NCBI GenBank assembly: GCA_002344565.1
Contig: DDTZ01000098.1
Location: 633-15,195 of the forward strand
Reading direction: 5' to 3'
Length of the DNA stretch: 14,563 bases
Source of the DNA: Bdellovibrionaceae bacterium UBA2351
GTDB taxonomy: Bacteria; Bdellovibrionota; Bdellovibrionia; Bdellovibrionales; Bdellovibrionaceae
Program-made: the position numbers and the translations under genes
The notes under the pieces: model-generated
Databases searched by the model: none
What the model was told of the DNA's origin: nothing
The model's input: the letters and a program-made list of their open reading frames with translations, nothing else
In this document: one piece after another, positions 6,609 to 13,340 of the stretch
Numbering within the stretch: the first letter of the stretch is position 1
Layout: each line of letters begins with the position of its first letter

Positions 6609-8159
6609 TTACGATGCGAATTTCTGTACCGCTTGTTTTAATTCTTCTGCTGCATTTGCGATTTCACGTGTGGCTTGCGCAATTGAATCAGACGAAGCTG
6701 CGGATTTTTCCGTTGCATCGGCGACCTGCTGAATCGCGCCCGCTACATCTTTGGCCGCCGTTTGTTGTTCCTGAGCAGCCACGGATATTTCAGAAATAGC
6801 TTGCGTTGTTTTTCCCACGCCATCGACGATTTTTTTAAATGCGTTTGCGGCCTCTTTTGAAATTTCACCACCTTGATTGACACGTTTCACGGATTCATTA
6901 ATAAGTTTAGAAATATCTTTCGTGGCTTGAGAGGAACGTTCCGCTAATTTGCGAACTTCATCCGCCACCACCGAGAAACCGAGTCCATGTTCACCGGCAC
7001 GTGCGGCCTCGATGGCCGCATTGAAAGCAAGTAAATTAGTTTGACTAGCTATTTCGCTGATCACTTTAACAATTTCATTAATTTCTTCGGATGACTTATT
7101 GATTAAATCCATTGCTTCAATAGAACGAGCAATAGCCTTTGAACCCAAGTCGGCTTCCTGCTGAGTCGTCTTAGCAATTGAGTCTGCGGATTTACCGTTT
7201 TGTGCGATGGAATCAATAGACGCACTTAGTTCTTCCACAGAAGCATTCATTTCTTCTGTAGTCGCGCCTAGTGATTGGGCTCCCTGGGCAACATTCGAAA
7301 TTTGACCAGATACGACTTTAATTCGCTCTGCTAACTCGACTGACGTTTTTAGCACCACTTCATTGAATTGATGCTTTTTGTGAATCTGACCTGTGATATC
7401 GGACGCAAACTTTACAACTTTAAAAGGGCGACCTTCGCTGTCAAATATCGGGTTGTACGAGGCATTGATCCAAACTTCCTTACCGTTCTTACCAAAACGT
7501 TTGTATTCGGCCGCTTCGAATTCTCCGCGACCTAGTTTTTGCCAAAACGCTTGGTATTCTACCGAATTTGCATATTGAGGATCGCAAAACATACGATGAT
7601 GTTTTCCTTTGATTTCCTCTAACGAGTAACCCAGCGTGTTTAGGAAATTCGAGTTTGCCGTTAGTATTGTGCCGTCTAAGGTAAACTCGATGATGGCCTG
7701 GGCTTTACTGATCGCCGCTATTTTGCCTTCAAATTCAGCCGTGCGAATTTTGGCTTGCGTAATGTCTGTTGCGAATTTAACTACCTTAAAGGGTTTACCA
7801 TTTTTGTCAAAGATAGGGTTGTACGAGGCATTTATCCAAATTTCTTTGCCGTTTTTCCCAAAGCGTTTGTATTCGGCCGCTTCAAATTCACCACGACTTA
7901 GTTTTTGCCAGAAGGACTGATATTCCGGGGATATTACGTATTCGGGGCAACAGAACATTCGATGGTGTTTGCCTTTTATTTCTTCTAATGAATAGCCCAA
8001 TGTATTTAGGAAGTTACTGTTAGCATTAATGATGGTTCCATCTAAGTTAAACTCTATGACGGCTTGAACTCGGTTTAAAGCGTTGATCATTCCGGTCATT
8101 TCATCGTGATTGGTTTCTAGCGTATCGTTTAAGTTTTCAAAACTTTTTGCTGCTAACAT
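6609..8159 (-). CDS. Soluble double-PAS methyl-accepting chemotaxis protein (BdlA-like layout)
   Basis: This 516-residue receptor has no transmembrane segment or signal peptide, so it is cytoplasmic. Two PAS domains with PAC segments (about 27-134 and 149-256) are 83% identical by direct comparison (about 87 of 105 residues). The rest is a coiled-coil signalling domain with the receptor tip ASQTNLLAFNAAIEAARAGE (about residue 370 on). PAS-PAS-MCP without membrane anchor is the layout of Pseudomonas BdlA and Aer-like redox or oxygen sensors. Both PAS copies carry the segment GKHHRMFC, so a heme or flavin cofactor is conceivable but not shown. It is the first gene of the cheR-cheD-cheW operon, so it probably uses those adaptation proteins. 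The start at ATG 8159 has GGGGG upstream. It ends QAVQKFAS, without a CheR-binding pentapeptide. Confidence 0.93.
   Translation of the reverse strand: MLAAKSFENLNDTLETNHDEMTGMINALNRVQAVIEFNLDGTIINANSNFLNTLGYSLEEIKGKHHRMFCCPEYVISPEYQSFWQKLSRGEFEAAEYKRFGKNGKEIWINASYNPIFDKNGKPFKVVKFATDITQAKIRTAEFEGKIAAISKAQAIIEFTLDGTILTANSNFLNTLGYSLEEIKGKHHRMFCDPQYANSVEYQAFWQKLGRGEFEAAEYKRFGKNGKEVWINASYNPIFDSEGRPFKVVKFASDITGQIHKKHQFNEVVLKTSVELAERIKVVSGQISNVAQGAQSLGATTEEMNASVEELSASIDSIAQNGKSADSIAKTTQQEADLGSKAIARSIEAMDLINKSSEEINEIVKVISEIASQTNLLAFNAAIEAARAGEHGLGFSVVADEVRKLAERSSQATKDISKLINESVKRVNQGGEISKEAANAFKKIVDGVGKTTQAISEISVAAQEQQTAAKDVAGAIQQVADATEKSAASSDSIAQATREIANAAEELKQAVQKFAS
7392..7715 (-). repeat. PAS repeat unit, copy 2 of the soluble chemoreceptor
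   Basis: This codes for the second PAS domain (residues 149-256), offset by exactly 122 codons from copy 1 with no gap in the alignment. The DNA shares short identical runs, such as GGGTTGTACGAGGCATT on the plus strand, but differs at many silent positions. Confidence 0.85.
7758..8081 (-). repeat. PAS repeat unit, copy 1 of the soluble chemoreceptor
   Basis: This codes for the first PAS domain (residues 27-134). It is the partner of the 7392-7715 unit. Differences cluster in one loop (after HHRMFC: CPEYVISPE against DPQYANSVE), while the core is nearly identical. Confidence 0.85.
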
Positions 8160-8200
8160 CGAGGCCCCCTATTTTTAATTTAAATAAACCTACTTTAGTT

Positions 8201-8228
8201 TTTTCGGCGCAAGAATTGGGGAAATTGA
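8201..8228 (-). promoter_or_regulatory. Putative sigma-28-type promoter of the chemotaxis operon
   Basis: On the minus strand, TCAATTTC (8228-8221), 12 bases, then GCCGAAAA (8208-8201), about 41 bases before the receptor start at 8159. The sigma-28 (FliA) consensus is TAAAGTTT, 11 bases, GCCGATAA, so the -10 box fits well and the -35 region partly. A similar arrangement precedes the other chemoreceptor at 10613. Confidence 0.45.
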
Positions 8229-8324
8229 TTTCAACGAGACAGTTGAGGCGCACAATAAATTTTTATAGAGAAAGTGGAATCGAAAAATGATTTCAATTCA
8301 ACGAGTTGGGGATTTTTTTTCGTT

Positions 8325-8340
8325 CTCAAGATTCCTTGAG
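8325..8340. repeat. 6-bp inverted repeat upstream of the chemotaxis promoter
   Basis: CTCAAG, loop ATTC, CTTGAG. It lies about 100 bases upstream of the putative -35 box at 8221-8228. No T-run follows on the minus strand. It could be an upstream regulator site; this is a short repeat and may be chance. Confidence 0.3.
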
Positions 8341-8399
8341 GTGCTTTGTGTGTTTTAAAAATGAGGCAGTATCGTTTTGAAAATGACTACTAGATAAAC

Positions 8400-8437
8400 A
8401 AAAAAACTAAAAATTGGCTTAGAAATGTATCTAAGCC
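8400..8437 (-). terminator. Intrinsic terminator of the map transcript
   Basis: On the minus strand, GGCTTAGA (8437-8430), a 6-base loop, TCTAAGCC (8423-8416), then AATTTTTAGTTTTTTT. This is a perfect 8-bp stem followed by a T-rich tract. The map stop codon (8433-8431) lies inside the 5' arm. Confidence 0.85.
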
Positions 8438-9180
8438 GGCAATGTCATTATTAGGGGCTTGCCTCGAGTGATAACCATTGTGTGCTCGTACTGTGCGGTA
8501 TATGTTCCCGGCTTTGTTATCAGCGTCCAACCATCACCATTCTCGAAAACTTCATGAGCTCCCGACGAAATAAACGGTTCGATGGTGATAACTTGATTTT
8601 CTTTCAAAATGCGCGTGTCACGTTTATCATAGTAACCGGCGATAAAGCCGGGTTCTTCATGCAAGGCACGCCCAACTCCGTGACTTCCTAAATTTTCAAT
8701 CACGGTCAGGCCGTTACGTCGAGCTTCGGTTTCAATTGCGTGGCCAATGCGATTGATTCGTGCGCCAGCACGGGCTTCGATCATCGCGTTCTCTAGCGCT
8801 TTTTTAGCAGCAGCACAGAGGCGTAGATAAAGATTAGAATGCGGAGGAATAATTGCCGATCCGCCAGTGTCTGCAAAATAACCATCGAGTTCCGCTGAAA
8901 CGTCGATATTCACCAGGTCTCCCGCTTGTAAAATTTTTGAGCCGGGGATGCCGTGGGCCGCTTCTTCATTTACACTGATACACGTAAATCCGGGGAAATT
9001 GTAAGTCAGTTTTGGGGCCGACCGAGCGCCGTGAAATTCTAAGAACCTCCCACCGATAGCATCAAGTTCGCCGGTCGTGATCCCGGGCTCAAGTTTTGAA
9101 TGCATATGTTGAAGACAGCGCGCAACAATTTTTCCAATTTTACGAAGGCTCTCTAGATCTTTTTCAGTATTAATTGACAT
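8431..9180 (-). CDS. map: Methionine aminopeptidase, type I
   Basis: This 249-residue enzyme removes the initiator methionine from new proteins. All catalytic residues of the pita-bread fold can be placed by comparison with E. coli MAP: His76 in AAHGIPG (substrate His), metal ligands Asp93 (NIDVSAELDGYF), Asp104 (FADTGG), His167 (GSHGVG), Glu201 (ITIEPF) and Glu232 (QYEHTM). It has no N-terminal zinc-finger extension. Length is close to the roughly 264 residues of E. coli MAP. The start at ATG 9180 lies 4 bases after the stop of the preceding secreted-protein gene, with only a weak ribosome site, so translation may depend on that upstream gene. The upstream gene is broken by a nonsense codon, which could affect map expression by polarity. 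Whether this is the only map gene of the organism cannot be seen here. Confidence 0.96.
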   Translation of the reverse strand: MSINTEKDLESLRKIGKIVARCLQHMHSKLEPGITTGELDAIGGRFLEFHGARSAPKLTYNFPGFTCISVNEEAAHGIPGSKILQAGDLVNIDVSAELDGYFADTGGSAIIPPHSNLYLRLCAAAKKALENAMIEARAGARINRIGHAIETEARRNGLTVIENLGSHGVGRALHEEPGFIAGYYDKRDTRILKENQVITIEPFISSGAHEVFENGDGWTLITKPGTYTAQYEHTMVITRGKPLIMTLPA

Positions 9181-9184
9181 AATT

Positions 9185-9988
9185 TTAAAATATCCGTTTT
9201 AGAAGTTTATCACGAAATTGTAAGAATTTATTTTTTTCAGGTTCGTTGCCAGCCGGTAATAGGGGCTTAACGGGAGTGGCTAATTCAATCGTCGCGATAA
9301 ATACATTTTTCTGAATTTCAATTTTTTCGATGTGATAGTTGCCGCTAGTTAGTTTGTCTTTCAAATAAGCTTGCACATCGGCTTCAGTGTAATCTTTTCT
9401 TGAGTAGATGTCAGCATCCAATGCGCCTGCCACGCGAATTTTTTTTCCACCGGCGTCTAAATCAAAAAGAGGCTCAGCGTTTAAGGATTTTAGATCGCTA
9501 TGCTTAATTGCAGTTTCAAACGAGATTAGGCCTTTTTGGACAAGATATTGCTTAACTCGGTTGAATAATTGGAATCCAGAAATATTTTGATCCAAAGAGC
9601 GCGCCGTTGTTAAAGCCTTTGAATCCATAATGCGCCCAAGTAACTGCCAATTCGGCGATTGAATCAATTTGTTGACGACCGCTGTATGCAGGGTCGGCAC
9701 TATATTTTGAACTCGTTCTCTGTATTGGCTCGAACTTAGGGGAATGAGTGCATATTGAGTCGAGACGTCATAGCGTCCACCGAAGCCAGAACCACGAGAT
9801 AAATCGTTATCAGTGCCCAATAATTCTAAGTGATATCCCTCTACTTTCCCATCGCGAAGGTCTTCTAGACCCTTGTGAAGAACTGAATCTGATCGTACGC
9901 CCATTCCACTTACAGAGCCATAGGTTTCAGTGATTATCCATACGCCAAGTTTTGTATCAAAGGACAAACCACGTGGGTTTAAATTCAA
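9185..9988 (-). CDS. C-terminal fragment of the interrupted secreted protein
   Basis: If translated separately, this is a 267-residue protein starting at a TTG (9988), a rare start with no Shine-Dalgarno upstream. It has no signal peptide of its own, which would strand a normally exported domain in the cytoplasm. The sequence has a beta-rich first half (RGLSFDTKLGVWIITETYGS, then GFGGRYDVSTQYALIPL) and a Lys-rich end (KFLQFRDKLLKRIF). I do not recognise the family. It is best read as the larger part of the broken gene spanning 9185-10402, not as an independent gene, although it shows no further stop codons or frameshifts, so the break is probably recent. Confidence 0.45.
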   Translation of the reverse strand: MNLNPRGLSFDTKLGVWIITETYGSVSGMGVRSDSVLHKGLEDLRDGKVEGYHLELLGTDNDLSRGSGFGGRYDVSTQYALIPLSSSQYRERVQNIVPTLHTAVVNKLIQSPNWQLLGRIMDSKALTTARSLDQNISGFQLFNRVKQYLVQKGLISFETAIKHSDLKSLNAEPLFDLDAGGKKIRVAGALDADIYSRKDYTEADVQAYLKDKLTSGNYHIEKIEIQKNVFIATIELATPVKPLLPAGNEPEKNKFLQFRDKLLKRIF

Positions 9989-10051
9989 ATCGGTAGCGAG
10001 CGCATAGGCGTCGTTGTGTTTTTGAGGAAGGCCGCGTGTAGCGACAGAAAT

Positions 10052-10402
10052 TTAGGCCATGTTTCGTTGGATGTTGTGGTAAGACGACCATTTTGGATCT
10101 TCGTATTTATCGGGAAATATACCGGCAAGATCCAGAAGCGTGCGTTCCGGAAGCTGACGAACACCATTGATCAATGATGCGCTTAACTCGCTGTTAAGTT
10201 CTTTAATTTCAGTCGCGCGAGGACTGATTTGAGAAAGGGCTTTGTCCCAGGAGTTATCATCACGATTAGTTCTAGTGACCGACTCAAATTCGCTTAAGGT
10301 AAGTTTTCCGCGATAAAATAGTTTGCAACTGATCGACTCAGCATAAATAGGTCGGGCAGAAAGCAACAAAATACCAAAACTGAACCAATATTTAAGTTTC
10401 AT
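10052..10402 (-). CDS. N-terminal fragment of the interrupted secreted protein
   Basis: This 116-residue product from ATG 10402 is what would be made if the TAA at 10054-10052 is obeyed. It contains a clear signal peptide (MKLKYWFSFGILLLSARPIYA) and a short, charged mature part with one cysteine (ESISCKLFYRGKLTLSEFES). The frame is open upstream to 10522, but ATG 10402 is preferred because it puts the signal peptide first and has GAGG at the right spacing. No known domain is recognised. It may be exported as a truncated, probably non-functional product. Confidence 0.5.
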   Translation of the reverse strand: MKLKYWFSFGILLLSARPIYAESISCKLFYRGKLTLSEFESVTRTNRDDNSWDKALSQISPRATEIKELNSELSASLINGVRQLPERTLLDLAGIFPDKYEDPKWSSYHNIQRNMA

Positions 10403-10408
10403 AAGCCA

Positions 10409-10445
10409 CCTCAAGATTTCTTGATTTGCATTGTGCAAATCAGGA
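10409..10445. promoter_or_regulatory. Two overlapping inverted repeats in the leader of the broken gene
   Basis: A 9-bp perfect repeat (TGATTTGCA, 10422-10430; TGCAAATCA, 10434-10442; loop TTG) extends with a wobble pair and two more pairs to 10419-10445. A second, overlapping repeat (TCAAG 10411-10415, CTTGA 10420-10424) touches the GAGG ribosome site of the gene starting at 10402. The two stems cannot form together. This may be an operator dyad, a leader switch, or both; the role is inference. Confidence 0.45.
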
Positions 10446-10551
10446 CACCGGTCTTTTCGATTATATTTGAACTCAAATGGAAAAAGACCCGTGTAGGCCG
10501 AATTTTGCCGACACGATATCATAGTTGTGCGCGTTCCGGATGAAAGGCTTG

Positions 10552-10578
10552 TTAATTTAAGGGATGTTGAGCCGAAGG
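10552..10578 (+). promoter_or_regulatory. Putative sigma-28-type promoter of the Cache chemoreceptor-porin unit
   Basis: TTAATTTA (10552-10559), 11 bases, then GCCGAAGG (10571-10578), 34 bases before the start codon at 10613. The spacing matches the FliA consensus (TAAAGTTT, 11 bases, GCCGATAA). The -10 box matches in its first five bases (GCCGA). The chemotaxis operon on the other strand has a related element. Confidence 0.45.
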
Positions 10579-10612
10579 AAAGAAGTCATTTTTCTATTCG
10601 GAGGATCCACCT

Positions 10613-12460
10613 ATGAGTTCCTACTCATTGAAGTTCAAGATTTCAGCTCCCATTGCCTGCTTTACAATCATCATTCTTGGTAGCATGACGTATTTCACAA
10701 CTCACCGTAGTTTCATGACGGCAAGGGAAGCTGCGGAAACAATTAATCGAGATATCGCGCATTTTTATTCGCGCAAAGTGCAGGTGTCCTTGGAAGAATC
10801 GCTGCTTCTTACGCGAACATATTCACAGGCCATGTTTGGAAAAATGAAAGTTGGGACGCCCTCACGCGAAATCGCGATCGCCGAACTTGAACAAATTTTA
10901 ATTCAAAATAAACAGATAATTGGTGCTTGGACAGGATGGGAACCTAATGCATTTGATGGCAACGACACTCAGTGGGTCAGTAAAACTGGCCATGATCAAA
11001 CAGGTCGGTTCGTTCCTTACTGGAGTTATGAAAATGGAAAAGCTAACCTGACTCCACTTTTGGACTATGTAAAAGCGGGTGAAGGAGACTACTATATTGT
11101 TCCAAAAGAGAGAAAAAAAGAAACATTTGTAGAGCCTTACATTTACGCGATCGCCGGCGTTCCTACGCTGATGACCTCTGCCGTGACCCCAGTGCTAATT
11201 GATGGAGATGTAAGGGGGGTAGTGGGCGTTGATTTAGGTTTGAGTGAAATTCAAAAAGAAATAGCAAAGATCAAACCCTACGAAACGTCAGAAGCCTATT
11301 TACTGACAGATAAAGGGACATGGGTAGCGCATCATCAATCGGATTTAATTACTAAAAAAGCATCGTTTCCTGTTGAGTCCGAGAAAATACTTAATGCCGT
11401 TCGTGCGGGGGAAGAGCTGTCGGTTACGGCTCGTAACCCAGATGATGGTGAAGAATATCTATATGTTGTCGCGCCGGTTTCAATTGGACGTACCGATCAA
11501 ACATGGAGTCTGGTGATTCGTACGCCTACGAAAACCATTCTGGCGGGAGCTACGTCTTTAATGATAACTCAAATTTTAATTGGTGTGTTTGGTTTAGCTG
11601 TTCTAATTGTTGCTGTGTTCTTTTTAGTTCATAAAATTTCAAAAGATATTAGCAAACTGTCTGGTAATTTGAATACATCGGCGTCAGAAGTGACGTTAGC
11701 GATCACTCAACTAACCGGCGCCGGGCAAGTGTTGTCGCAATCGGCTTCGGAATCAGCTGCGTCTATTCAAGAAACGGTAGCGTCGCTTGAGGAAATTAAT
11801 TCTATTGTCCGAAAAAATGCTGATAATGCAAAACTTGCGGCCAATTTATCTAGAGATTCGATGAAAGCCGCGCAAACTGGCGAAATGGAAGTTCATGATT
11901 TGGTGGACAAGATGGTCGAGATCTCGGCCTCTTCTAAAAAAATTGAAGAGATCATTAGCGTGATTGACGATATCGCATTTCAGACAAATTTGTTGGCGCT
12001 AAATGCAGCGGTTGAGGCCGCACGTGCGGGTGAACAAGGAAAAGGTTTTGCTGTGGTAGCCGAGGCGGTAAGAAATTTAGCACAAAAAAGCGCAACGGCA
12101 GCGACGGACACGACAAACTTAATCAAATCGAGCGTGACTCAAGTTCAGCAAGGGAAACAAAAAGCGGAATCATGCGGGCTACTCTTGGAAAAGATCGTGA
12201 GTTCAATTGAAAAAGTATCAACGCTGAATGAAGAAATTTCTAATGCGTCTGAAGAACAAGCTACGGGGGTAAGTCAAATCAGCACGGCCATGAACAGATT
12301 AGATCAATCCGTTCAAGCTAACGCCTCGTCTGCAGAAGAAATCGCGGCTTCGTCCGAAGAAATTGACGCTCAATCAAAAATTATGAAAGGCGTTGTAAAA
12401 ACTATGGATGAAAATATTCAAGGATCTGATCGCAAAGAAACAATTGGAATGGCATCATAA
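10613..12460 (+). CDS. Transmembrane Cache-domain methyl-accepting chemotaxis protein
   Basis: This 615-residue receptor has a short cytoplasmic start, a first membrane segment (about 10-29), a large periplasmic double-Cache-type sensor (about 36-305), a second membrane segment (about 312-340) and a long cytoplasmic coiled-coil signalling domain with the tip IAFQTNLLALNAAVEAARAG (about 454-473). Sensor landmarks are GAWTGWEPNAFDG, GRFVPYW, the long EPYIY segment and GVVGVDLGL. The ligand is not predictable from what I can see. No clear HAMP domain lies between the second membrane segment and the coiled coil. The C-terminus lacks a CheR-docking pentapeptide. The start is well supported by CGGAGG 8 bases upstream. 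A porin gene follows after 10 bases, suggesting both serve uptake and sensing of the same solute. CheR and CheD from the divergent operon could act on it. Confidence 0.95.
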   Translation: MSSYSLKFKISAPIACFTIIILGSMTYFTTHRSFMTAREAAETINRDIAHFYSRKVQVSLEESLLLTRTYSQAMFGKMKVGTPSREIAIAELEQILIQNKQIIGAWTGWEPNAFDGNDTQWVSKTGHDQTGRFVPYWSYENGKANLTPLLDYVKAGEGDYYIVPKERKKETFVEPYIYAIAGVPTLMTSAVTPVLIDGDVRGVVGVDLGLSEIQKEIAKIKPYETSEAYLLTDKGTWVAHHQSDLITKKASFPVESEKILNAVRAGEELSVTARNPDDGEEYLYVVAPVSIGRTDQTWSLVIRTPTKTILAGATSLMITQILIGVFGLAVLIVAVFFLVHKISKDISKLSGNLNTSASEVTLAITQLTGAGQVLSQSASESAASIQETVASLEEINSIVRKNADNAKLAANLSRDSMKAAQTGEMEVHDLVDKMVEISASSKKIEEIISVIDDIAFQTNLLALNAAVEAARAGEQGKGFAVVAEAVRNLAQKSATAATDTTNLIKSSVTQVQQGKQKAESCGLLLEKIVSSIEKVSTLNEEISNASEEQATGVSQISTAMNRLDQSVQANASSAEEIAASSEEIDAQSKIMKGVVKTMDENIQGSDRKETIGMAS

Positions 12461-12470
12461 GGAGACGCAC

Positions 12471-13235
12471 ATGTTCAAAATCACATTTACCCTAGCACTT
12501 ATTCTTTTCGGAACTTCATTTAGCGTGTCGTACGCTGAAGAAACCGCCCCTTCTATCAATCTTGATTCTGCGGAAATTCAGTTTCCCCGTTTCGAAGAAA
12601 TGATGGGTAGAAATTTCGTTACGTCCGCAACTATATATTTGTCTTCGAACTATATTTTCCGTGGTATTACCCAGACGAAAAATCGTCCGGCCACTCAGGG
12701 GTCCTATAATTTAACCCATACGTCGGGTGTTACGTTTGGCGGTTTTGTATCTAATGTTGATTTAGACACGGTGGCGCCAGAGGTAACGAAAACGGAAGGT
12801 GATATTTATCTGGCATACAACGGTGAAGTCGGTAGTGTGTCGTGGGGTGTGATGGCCTTACAATACACATATCTAGAAAATTCAAAATTAAACTATAGCG
12901 AGTACGCCGTGTTTGCGCGCTCGGGTTTTTTTAAAGTCGATGCGGCGTACGCGCCGGAATATGGCGGCGTTAAAAGCTCTGCGACCTATTTACGTTTATC
13001 AGCGACTGCGCGTTTAAATAAAACCGATTTACTTGTATTTTCGGCGGGGCAAACATCGTTTAGTGATAAAAATTTAATTGGCTTTAAAAACTACACGGAC
13101 TATAAAATGGCACTTACTCACACGGCGGCTGAGTTTACGGCCGAATTTGCGTACACGGATACCGATCGCCAAGATTTAACGGGAAGCGCGCTATCTGATC
13201 GAGCTCTCACATTCAGTATTTCACGCACGTTTTAG
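12471..13235 (+). CDS. TorF-like outer-membrane porin
   Basis: This 254-residue protein has a signal peptide (residues 1-22, ending SYA) and a mature part made of alternating amphipathic beta strands. The stretch TIYLSSNYIFRGITQTKNRPATQGSYNLTHTSG is followed by GGFVSNVD and DIYLAYNGEVG, the pattern of the TorF family of putative porins (TIGR02001-type). The protein ends ALTFSISRTF, with a terminal Phe typical of outer-membrane barrels. ATG 12471 is preferred over an upstream in-frame ATG at 12408 inside the chemoreceptor gene because AAGGAG lies 6 bases upstream and the signal peptide starts there. It is 10 bases after the chemoreceptor stop. The size suggests a small barrel. The transported solute is unknown. 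Confidence 0.85.
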   Translation: MFKITFTLALILFGTSFSVSYAEETAPSINLDSAEIQFPRFEEMMGRNFVTSATIYLSSNYIFRGITQTKNRPATQGSYNLTHTSGVTFGGFVSNVDLDTVAPEVTKTEGDIYLAYNGEVGSVSWGVMALQYTYLENSKLNYSEYAVFARSGFFKVDAAYAPEYGGVKSSATYLRLSATARLNKTDLLVFSAGQTSFSDKNLIGFKNYTDYKMALTHTAAEFTAEFAYTDTDRQDLTGSALSDRALTFSISRTF

Positions 13236-13297
13236 TTTTATTGGGTTTGGGTGATTCATTCTGAGTCAGTTAAGATTTAGTCAAGTATTTGATTTAG

Positions 13298-13336
13298 CTC
13301 TCCGATAGTCTAGTAAGATTAATAAATATCGGAGGG
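13298..13336 (+). promoter_or_regulatory. Hairpin sequestering the Shine-Dalgarno of the SUMF1-like lipoprotein gene
   Basis: CTCCGATA (13300-13307) and TATCGGAG (13327-13334) are perfect complements. A U·G and a C-G pair extend the stem to 10 bp (13298/13336). The 3' arm contains GGAGGG, the ribosome site of the ATG at 13341, so translation could be gated by this leader. The loop is 19 bases and AT-rich. Confidence 0.55.
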
Positions 13337-13340
13337 TAAA

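Larger units (their letters stand above)
9185..10402 (-). pseudogene. Secreted protein gene interrupted by an in-frame TAA
   Basis: Two reading frames in this region are in the same frame and join into one 406-codon gene, broken only by a TAA at 10054-10052. The start is ATG 10402, with GAGG six bases upstream and a signal peptide ending IYA at residue 21. Upstream of the TAA the protein reads through KWSSYHNIQRNMA. Downstream it continues at once as protein-like sequence (ISVATRGLPQKHNDAYALAT) into DLNLNPRGLSFDTKLGVW. The first start codon available after the break is a TTG at 9988 with no ribosome site. The simplest reading is a nonsense mutation in a formerly intact secreted protein of about 405 residues. 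A sequencing error or stop-codon read-through would look the same. The family is not recognised. The map gene follows 4 bases later. Confidence 0.7.

Noticed and set aside
9985..10167. A 60-residue minus-strand frame across the break in the split gene
   Set aside because: It overlaps the joined reading frame in another frame, lacks a ribosome site, and reads as shadow sequence.
10403..10522. Longer N-terminus of the split secreted protein (from 10522)
   Set aside because: It would put 40 residues before the signal peptide and run through the dyad region; the ATG at 10402 has GAGG at proper spacing.
12408..12470. Longer N-terminus of the porin
   Set aside because: It lies inside the chemoreceptor gene in another frame and would place 21 residues before a clear signal peptide; the ATG at 12471 has AAGGAG.
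13246..13265. Weak hairpin (TGATTC / GAGTCA) after the porin gene as terminator
   Set aside because: The stem has a wobble pair, few G-C pairs and no following T-run.
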